A stretch of DNA of 64,000 bases from Diphasiastrum complanatum (Eukaryota > Streptophyta > Lycopodiopsida > Lycopodiales > Lycopodiaceae), in assembly GCA_029204225.1 (NCBI GenBank), contig CM055095.1:50538841-50602840 (forward strand), given 5' to 3'. Under the pieces are notes generated by a model. That model was not told the origin of the DNA. It did no database searches and saw nothing but the letters and a program-made list of their open reading frames with translations. Shown piece after piece: positions 56,642 to 64,000 of the stretch; within the stretch, counting starts at the first letter, position 1, and every line of letters starts with the position of its first letter. The translations under genes and the position numbers were made by a program.

Positions 56642-56965
56642 GAGTTTAGCTCTTCCATATCACTATCATTGCTATAAGCACCACCACTCGGATTATGTTG
56701 ACTGATCTACTAAACTTGTTGATCATCATAATCATCGAAATACTTTTCATTATATTCCAGATAGTCTCCATATGACACATGTTTGCACTGATTGGATTCA
56801 CCATTGCTATGCTCATAATACTGATATTCAAAATTGTAGCTGGATTGATCTTTGTATTCTGATTCATAGTCATCTATGTACTCAAAATCAGAATTAGCAT
56901 CTGTAAATGTGGAAATCACATGCAGGAGGCTCTTTCCTAGGGAGTGTTAGTCAAGAAGACACGCC
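56642..56965 (-). other. Acidic, Tyr-rich open stretch of unknown nature
   Basis: The minus-strand frame 56919-56710 (MISTFTDANSDFEYIDDYES start) is strikingly rich in Asp, Glu and Tyr over 69 codons. Composition bias suggests a former disordered coding region or a degenerate repeat. No family is recognised. Confidence 0.25.
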
Positions 56966-57025
56966 AAATGGCCGAGTAGAGAAATGGCTGAGTGGAGAAA
57001 TGGCCGAATAGAGAAATGGCTGAGT
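56966..57025. repeat. 16-bp tandem repeat, about 3.7 units
   Basis: AAATGGCYGARTRGAG is repeated head to tail from 56966 to about 57025, just before a G homopolymer. Confidence 0.88.
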
Positions 57026-57037
57026 GTTTGAGGAAAA

Positions 57038-57055
57038 GGGGGGGGGGGGGGGGGG
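57038..57055. repeat. G18 homopolymer
   Basis: Eighteen consecutive G residues, rare in an AT-rich plant genome. Length may be affected by sequencing error, and it could form a G-quadruplex. Confidence 0.8.
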
Positions 57056-57239
57056 TTGTGTGGGTAGCTGAGCCGAGGGGAGATAGAGGGTGTATTTTGG
57101 ACCTTAGGATTAGGTTAGATTAGGGCTGTAGGTAGGTAGAGTTAAGTTCTTTTTTTTTTTAACACCTTTGAAACTTCAGAATGAAGAAACTAAAAATATT
57201 TACAAAGAAACTAAACTTCAAAATTGAAGCGTTAAAGTG

Positions 57240-57944
57240 CTTTTCTCTCACTAGGAAAAAATTCTCCAAGACTTTGATAATGCATGTCGTTTCTATGGAG
57301 ATACATCTGAAACTAAAAACCTCTGACTATTTCCAATGATACTCCATGGAACAGCCAAAGAGTGGTATCTTAACATTGAAGCTCCTGATCTTGCTTCTTG
57401 GACTACCCTCAAGGATGCTCTCATCAAGTGTTTTAGACCATTCAAACTGACTTAGAGCCCATTTATCCAAATCACCCATATCAAGATGCGTCGCGAAGAG
57501 TCGGTTCGAAACTACATTGAGCATTTTAAACGTCTTGAAGTAGAATGTGTTGACGAAAATATCACTGAACATCTAGCCATCAAATTGTTCGTGGTTGGAC
57601 TGTCTAAAAACATCCGTCGCGAACTAAAATCAGTTGACCTTGATGGTCAGCTTAAAGATGTAATGACTGATGCTATTTGTGAAGAAGACGAGAAATCTGA
57701 TGACGACTTTGATAATCGTGAAAAGAAATCTAAGAATCTTGAACGTCTTAACCACTCGAAGCATGACAATACCGCCCAATCTTTTGAACTTCTGCATCAA
57801 ATGGGAACCTGGCAAAAAGCTCAACAAACTTATATGGATAAACTCATTGCTGATTTCCAAATCGCCATAAAAAATATTGCTGAAAAATCTTTTCCAACAA
57901 GAGAGAATGTCTGGTCCGATCTGTTCATAGCATCACACTGCTAA
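57240..57944 (+). pseudogene. Ty3/gypsy gag relic
   Basis: Text before the open frame reads ILQDFDNACRFYGDTSETK, FPMILHGTAKEWYLNIEAP, SWTTLKDALIKCFRPF, then from 57486 MRREESVRNYIEHFKRLEVE. This is the retrotransposon gag domain (F...L.G.A..WY; W..L...F...F; E.V..Y...F..L). A TGA and a TAG break the first part. The rest is acidic and lysine-rich and ends at 57944. The same kind of gag is present in the relic at 21.7-22.3 kb. Confidence 0.78.
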
Positions 57945-58335
57945 TGAGGTCCTTAATTGAGAGATCATTTTCCATCAGCACCTAGATCCATGTATCGAAC
58001 ATACCGCCCCTACCCTCCACAACAAACCATGCCATGACTAGGGGTGTACCAACCACGTCAGCAGTTTGTGTCGCCAACCAACCCGCTCCAAAACAAGCTA
58101 TCCACTATCTTGATTCCAATACCATCGATCCAGCAACTTATTATGTGGAAGACCACTGAGACAATTGTTTATTACATGTATGATCCTAATGCTCAAGCGG
58201 TTGACTCCAATGCCTAGACCTATGATCCTAACCCCTCATCATCAACAACAACCAGATCTGGATGATCAATATTTTGGCCACCTACTAAAGAAGAATCATC
58301 TGTGAAATGCATTCATGATGGACGAGGGAAGCCCA
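57945..58335. other. Unassigned continuation of the gypsy gag relic
   Basis: Gln/Pro-rich translated fragments (for example HQQQPDLDDQYFGH) with many stops continue from gag. No zinc knuckle or protease is seen before the oppositely oriented open region begins. Confidence 0.35.
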
Positions 58336-59168
58336 TCAAGGATTGAAATGCCATGAATTTTTCATCAGATGGCATGCTTTGTCCATGTCTTCATAATCAA
58401 TTCCAGACACCAAGTCTTCAGTTTTAAAATCTACAATGTCATAGAATTCAAAAATTGTTCCAGATAGTAAAGAAAGCACCTCATCCTCACGATAGTCAAA
58501 AAAATTACACAAATCAGCTGTAGTTATATATACATCATCATCTACATGATACACATGCAAATTAAAAAAACATTTCGATTCATCTCCAGACATTGAATCA
58601 TCAGCAGTGATATTAGAGCCAATAAAAGAATCTCGAAGCACTTCAATATCAACATCAAGAAAATCACTATGCTTATCAGGGGTGTCAATAAGGAAATGAC
58701 TAATGTCTTCAAAGGATGATGGAACTGAGGATGAGGCCATCTGAGAATCAGAATCAACAAATTCCTCATCATCCGGAATTTGAACTAGCAGAAAAAGTAT
58801 GAAACATGTCTAGTATTCAACAAAACGACATTTTCTCTTACAGACAGGACACATCGTAGTGTATCTAAATTGTTCAAACAATCTAGTAAATATCCTATCT
58901 AGTCTTTGCTTGAACAGCGGAAAGATATAATCAAGATCAGTAAAATGTATGAACGAGAGAGGTCCTATGGAGATATCAACTATACTAATTATATCCCTGA
59001 ATCTAACATAGTGCTCGTAAAATACTTCAAAATTAGGTTGGGTAGTCTTGAAAACATGTAGATATGAAAAAATAGTATGTGAAAGTAGTCTAAATTCTCA
59101 ATAATCCCAAACTTAGTAAGAAATGCACTTAGATTATTCTCATGACTAGATCCTGAGGACGAGGCCAT
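58336..59168 (-). pseudogene. Unknown gene relic with CPVC motif
   Basis: From ATG 59168 (MASSSGSSHENNLSAFLTKF) a minus-strand frame runs to a stop at 58989. A shifted frame continues with FKQRLDRIFTRLFEQF, then CPVCKRKC near 58850, and after a TAG reads on in the same frame through MASSSVPSSFEDISHFLIDT to 58336. The total would be about 275 codons with one frameshift and one stop. The second half is strongly acidic. The MASSS text occurs twice, at the start and midway. A minus-strand TATAAAAGA lies at 59391-59399, suitably upstream. I recognise no family; a transposon gene is likely given the surroundings. Confidence 0.4.
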
Positions 59169-59181
59169 TTTTCTCAAGCAG

Positions 59182-59993
59182 ATATCGCTTCTGTGCGCGG
59201 GGTATGCAAACAGTGAAAAAGAGATTGTGGAAAACGTGCACAGGAGCAATATGTATGGAAAATACAGTTGGTATATCGCACTAGTGTGCAGGCAAAAGAC
59301 TAGCAAAAATAGACACTACAAATAGTGCGCACAAGAGTGATATCCCACGAAAATCGGAAAAAAAGTAAAAAATTAACTGGATTGCGTGTCTTTTATAGGA
59401 AATTTTTTTCACACGTGCAGGTCAATGGTCAACAAGACACATGTCGGCCCCCTTAATGGTCCGTACGACTACAGACGTGTGATCTGACCGCTGGACATGT
59501 GCCATTAGTTCATTGGTTGAAAATGCACCACGTGTCGAGTTCCTAATAGTTCGTACTACTACAGATGTGTGACCTGACATCTCGACATGTGTCATGTGCA
59601 GATTGCATGGATGCGGTGACACGTGGCAGAAACTGATGAACTGACAGTTTACACGTGCGATAGGACGTGCCTTCACATGTGCGAATCGTATGATAAAAGT
59701 CCTCGACTTCGAGACATTTTCTTTCAATTTTTTTTCGTTCCGTATTCGGCATATCGCTCTTGTGCGACGCTAGTGTATGTGCCTTTCTGTCTACTATCAT
59801 TCATGCACACAGATTCGATATACCATACCTCCGCATATTGCTCTTGTGTGACCTTCTTTTATCTACTTTTTACTTGCCATTCATGTTGCACACAAAAGCG
59901 ATATATCGTACCTTCCCTACATATCACTTCTCTGCGACCACCGTTGCATCCTTTTCCATCATATCTCATGTCTTGCGCACAAGTCCGATATCC
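59182..59993. repeat. Array of ten 19-bp motifs in alternating orientation
   Basis: Variants of CATATCGCTCTTGTGCGAC occur on the plus strand at 59182, 59272, 59750, 59834 and 59920, and inverted (for example GCGCACAAGTCCGATATCC) at 59236, 59325, 59805, 59888 and 59975. A forward copy and the next inverted copy start 53-55 bp apart; the period is 83-90 bp. Spacers are purine-rich on the left side and pyrimidine-rich on the right, so the two half-arrays appear inverted around about 59345-59745. See findings. Confidence 0.75.
59391..59399 (-). promoter_or_regulatory. Candidate TATA box for the 58336-59168 relic
   Basis: TCTTTTATA on the plus strand reads TATAAAAGA on the minus strand, 223 bp upstream of the ATG at 59168. 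A group of ACGTG-core motifs (59410-59670) lies further upstream, as in abscisic-acid-type or G-box promoters. Evidence is positional only. Confidence 0.4.
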
Positions 59994-60081
59994 CTCTGAG
60001 TTCTACTATGGACAGGAGAAAGTAGACAAAGAGAGATTTTTTTCTCTGCTAGTACTTCCACCACTCCTGCTGTTGCCATAG

Positions 60082-60496
60082 ATCCTACTAGACGAACTAG
60101 ATGACACAACTGTAGCAGGTGGCTATCTGATATTCACATAAATCCATCAAACTTCTAATTCACAAAGCACCATTTTACCATGTTGTCCGCCAGATCACCA
60201 GGGAAGATCTCGAGGTAAGATCTCGACAGTATAGTTAGATTCACTCTTGGGGCACTTTAGTGCCTTCAGGAGGCTGCCGAGGATTTCCAGAGCCTCTTTT
60301 TTGATGACTCATTTTTGCTAGCCATACATGCCAAGTGGGTTACGGCTACTATATAGGATGCGGGAGAGGTACTCAAAATAAAAAAAAGTGAGCCAGCTGC
60401 TCCCAGACCCGATCCATTAGATAGGATAGACCTCCCTACCAAGAGGCCTAGGAAGCAGCCAGCCCGGATTCAGTTGTAAATATAGCTACAACCATT
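60082..60496. other. Unassigned sequence before the 60.5-kb ORF
   Basis: Contains broken coding-like text on the plus strand (HKAPFYHVVRQITREDLE near 60150 and a basic LPTKRPRKQPARIQ near 60435), reminiscent of retrotransposon gag linkers, but nothing decisive. Confidence 0.3.
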
Positions 60497-60919
60497 TTGG
60501 ATAATCCTGTAGATACTTCTCATCGTCCTCCTCCTCCTCGTTCTATTTTTTATACATATATAAATTCGGATGAGTATCTTAAATTTGAGAGTGACATATC
60601 TGATGTTGTAGATAGAGTTGGAGTTCCATTTTATTTTAGATTAGAAGAACTTAATTACAGGATAGATTATAGGATTATTGATTGTTTGGACCTGAAAAAC
60701 AGACGGGCTTCTATCAGTGATCTTGTGATAAGTCTAGGGTCACACTCTTGCAATATGACATTGCAAGGGATTCATCCAGTGAAGTTTTGGTGCTCAGTAA
60801 TTTTTTTCTCCAGACAATTAAGGAGAAGAACAACACTTTGTCACAGTGTTTGTTTAGTGGATGCACAACAAATACAAAATACATTCTTGTGTCATATCAC
60901 TGCAAGTAGGTCAATTTAA
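60497..60919 (+). CDS. Unknown ORF, up to 140 codons, no ATG at its start
   Basis: An open frame that begins at a TTG and reads DNPVDTSHRPPPPRSIFYTY, then DEYLKFESDISDVVDRVGVP and charged, plausibly structured text to about residue 75, after which composition becomes less protein-like. There is no ATG in a suitable position, so it is probably an internal piece of a longer, damaged gene. No family is recognised. Confidence 0.25.
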   Translation: MDNPVDTSHRPPPPRSIFYTYINSDEYLKFESDISDVVDRVGVPFYFRLEELNYRIDYRIIDCLDLKNRRASISDLVISLGSHSCNMTLQGIHPVKFWCSVIFFSRQLRRRTTLCHSVCLVDAQQIQNTFLCHITASRSI

Positions 60920-61269
<350 letters not shown>

Positions 61270-61762
61270 ATAAAAAGTATAATAACATGCAATCCCAATA
61301 ACAATCAGATCCAACAATTAGCAAATCCAAAGAAAGCATGAGAGATGGAGGAAAAGTGATAGAGAGCAAGGACACAATCCATTTTCGAAGAGAACCAATC
61401 TGCTTCATTGAAATGCGGAAATTAATATGTGTAGGAACTCGAGTTGGTCCCTTTTTATAGTAGAGAGGAGGACCCTGGCCTCTGAATCCTATTGGTCCAT
61501 TTCTACCTCTCTAATTATTTAAATTTAAGAAAGAGTGGGAACCATCCAAATTGGAGGGAAACCCAACTTTATTCACTAACTTGACATTTAGGCCCTGTGA
61601 CATTAAAAGTCCCGCAAAAAGGCCTAAAGTCCTTTTATTGACCTCCTAATTAATCAAATAACTATGTGATCATTGGGTTGGACTTACACATGCAGGGTGC
61701 CAAATCCCTCTCACTTATTAACTAAGGTTAGGGTTGCCTTGGGATCCGCAAACCCTCCAACA
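61270..61762 (-). repeat. 3' LTR of a minus-strand retrotransposon
   Basis: On the minus strand it starts TGTTGGAGGGTTTGCGG at 61762, directly after a polypurine tract reading TTGGTGGGGGATAC (61763-61776). A minus-strand TATAAAAAG sits near 61453-61461. The start matches the fragment at 51791-51935. The distal end is not resolved because of the CT array. Confidence 0.75.
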
Positions 61763-61813
61763 GTATCCCCCACCAAAACTGGTGGTGGTTCCACGACACC
61801 TGTGAGATGCAGT

Positions 61814-62161
61814 TTATTGGGGACTTTTATTAGCTTCGCGTCGAATCTTTATTAAATGGTACTGCACCTTCTCCATAAAGTCAAGGCGTGCAGTATTGAA
61901 ATCCAAATTGTGTGGCAGAAAACAACGATGGGCTCCTGCAATCCACTTTGAGGTTGTCCATGACGTGAAGCGAGATTCCCAGGAGCCTCCCATCATTGTT
62001 GTACGAAAATATAAATGAGCAACCGACAACTGATCTTTGATAGTCTTCGAGGCCATCGGCTTATTTGGATCGAATGCCAGAGGAGGGAGGCAATCATCCC
62101 ATCTGGTTGCCACTGATGCCAACATAGTTGGATCTTTTGCAAACATTGCTGATTGTCGCAC
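61814..62161 (-). CDS. Unknown ORF at the 3' end of the retrotransposon, 115 codons
   Basis: A minus-strand open frame ends at 61814, about 40 bp before the polypurine tract. A likely start is the ATG giving MASKTIKDQLSVAHLYFRT; the frame is open upstream to 62161. It has balanced composition with several Trp (WESRFTSWTTSKWIAG). It is not a recognisable RNase H or integrase, so the element may be nonautonomous with its own short ORF, or gag-like. Confidence 0.35.
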   Translation of the reverse strand: MRQSAMFAKDPTMLASVATRWDDCLPPLAFDPNKPMASKTIKDQLSVAHLYFRTTMMGGSWESRFTSWTTSKWIAGAHRCFLPHNLDFNTARLDFMEKVQYHLIKIRREANKSPQ

Positions 62162-62176
62162 TGTTGCTACGTTCTG

Positions 62177-62560
<384 letters not shown>

Positions 62561-63341
62561 ATAGATAAACACACATGTGTGGAGCCTGTTCCCACATGTG
62601 AAAATAGTGTACTTGTCATGTACCATAATCATATAGGTTGTACATATGATTTAATTCAAGTTCTAGTGGCTAAAAAGGCCAAAAACTAGTTTTCTAGACA
62701 TATGACACATGGCATCAATCTATTGATTGCATGAGCCACATCCTTTGGTTAGGTGTCATATCACATGTGTAGAGGACAGCTCACATGTGTGGAATAAGCT
62801 GAAGTAGGCGAATTTTGACTTCTAGAAGATTTTCAAGTAGATCTCCATATAGAAGGAAAATGGACCAAAAGTGCTCAAAATAGAAGGTTGTGTCCAAGTG
62901 TCAGTTTTGCATGATGAATCATCATATGACAAAGCACCTTCACACATGTGGGATCAGAGGGATGATTAGTACCACGAGCTCCCACTTATTGTATATATAG
63001 AGTCACATTTGGCCATAATCAGTGTGAGACACCAATCTTGGTTTTGGAAGCAATTTTGAGTTATTCTCTCCGTTTGTCTACATTTGTTTTGATTGTTTTG
63101 AGGTTCTATCAATGTGTACTTGATTTTCAGGTTGGAGTCCGTACTCAGACAGTGTTTCACACGTGTGAAACCATAAAGTACACTTACCTTCAATTAATGA
63201 TTGTTCTTGTTAGGATTTTGTGTCTAGAATTGATCTAGATTGATCTTAATCTGAAGTAAATTGATAGATCAAGTAATATGACAACCAATCCCTCTTGAGG
63301 ATCAGATTAGGATCCACTCTTGGTCCTTTTTGTACTTTTTT
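62561..63341 (+). repeat. Element 1-type LTR, truncated, without internal region
   Basis: It matches the element 1 LTRs from about their base 45 (ATAAACACACATGTGTGG) to the end (TTGTACTTTTTT), including the 18-bp palindrome around 63158-63167 and the TATATATAG near 62992. The first ~45 bp and the terminal CACA are missing, and no primer site or polypurine tract flanks it. It is a truncated solo LTR, more diverged from both element 1 LTRs than they are from each other. Confidence 0.88.
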
Positions 63342-63429
63342 GTAATTCAATGGTGTAGATTAAATCAAGTGTGGACACAAAGTGCACCGCTACCATTAAC
63401 CCTATGTGGATACACTTGAAAGTACCTAG

Positions 63430-64000
<571 letters not shown>

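Overview
This window comes from a seed-plant nuclear genome. The evidence is many Ty1/copia elements primed by initiator-Met tRNA (TGGTATCAGAGC sites), plant-only gene families (an early nodulin 93-like gene and a DUF688 gene), a multi-kilobase intron, low GC and long GA/CT microsatellites. I cannot name the species. Most of the 64 kb is retrotransposon sequence at different stages of decay; only three or four cellular genes can be supported.

Layout. 1-1006: 5' end of an old copia-type element (LTR 164-607). 1007-7183: a complete but dead copia element (element 1) nested in it. 8466-9848: a C-terminal Nol11-like coding region. 10.2-14.7 kb: faint copia relics and one unknown ORF. 14723-20689: a complete minus-strand copia element (element 2) with 650-bp LTRs and a perfect CAATA target-site duplication. 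21.7-25.9 kb: a Ty3/gypsy relic. 26-27 kb: LTR and copia RT scraps. 28053-33618: a four-exon early nodulin 93-like gene with a predicted GC-AG first intron. 36.2-37.6 kb: a second, deleted copia element. 37.7-39.5 kb: relic of an ENKN-type (DUF7869-like) gene. 40.4-40.8 kb: gypsy RNase H relic. 43818-45020 (minus): a DUF688 gene. 47863-51748: 5' part of a copia element of the same family as element 2 (element 3). 51.8-55.9 kb: mosaic of LTR and pol pieces. 57.2-57.9 kb: gypsy gag relic. 58.3-60.9 kb: unknown ORFs around an odd inverted array of 19-bp motifs. 61.1-64 kb: LTRs and very long CT/GA arrays.

The best candidate for something undescribed is in element 2 (16-17 kb) and the deleted element at 36.3-37.2 kb. 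In both, the reverse transcriptase core is gone and a shared unrelated block of about 0.9-1 kb sits behind the integrase. In element 2 it is entered in the same reading frame, with one stop codon; the other copy carries its stop at a different base. Junctions and LTRs differ, so the block appears to have moved between copia families. By my count the LTRs of element 2 differ at only about eight of 650 positions, so this RT-less element transposed recently and must have used another element's enzymes. Other notable points are the CACACGTGTG palindrome repeated in several LTR families, the GC-AG intron, and the inverted motif array at 59.2-60.0 kb.

All calls are by eye, without database searches. 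Family names rest on motifs I recognise; exon joins and element ages are inferences.
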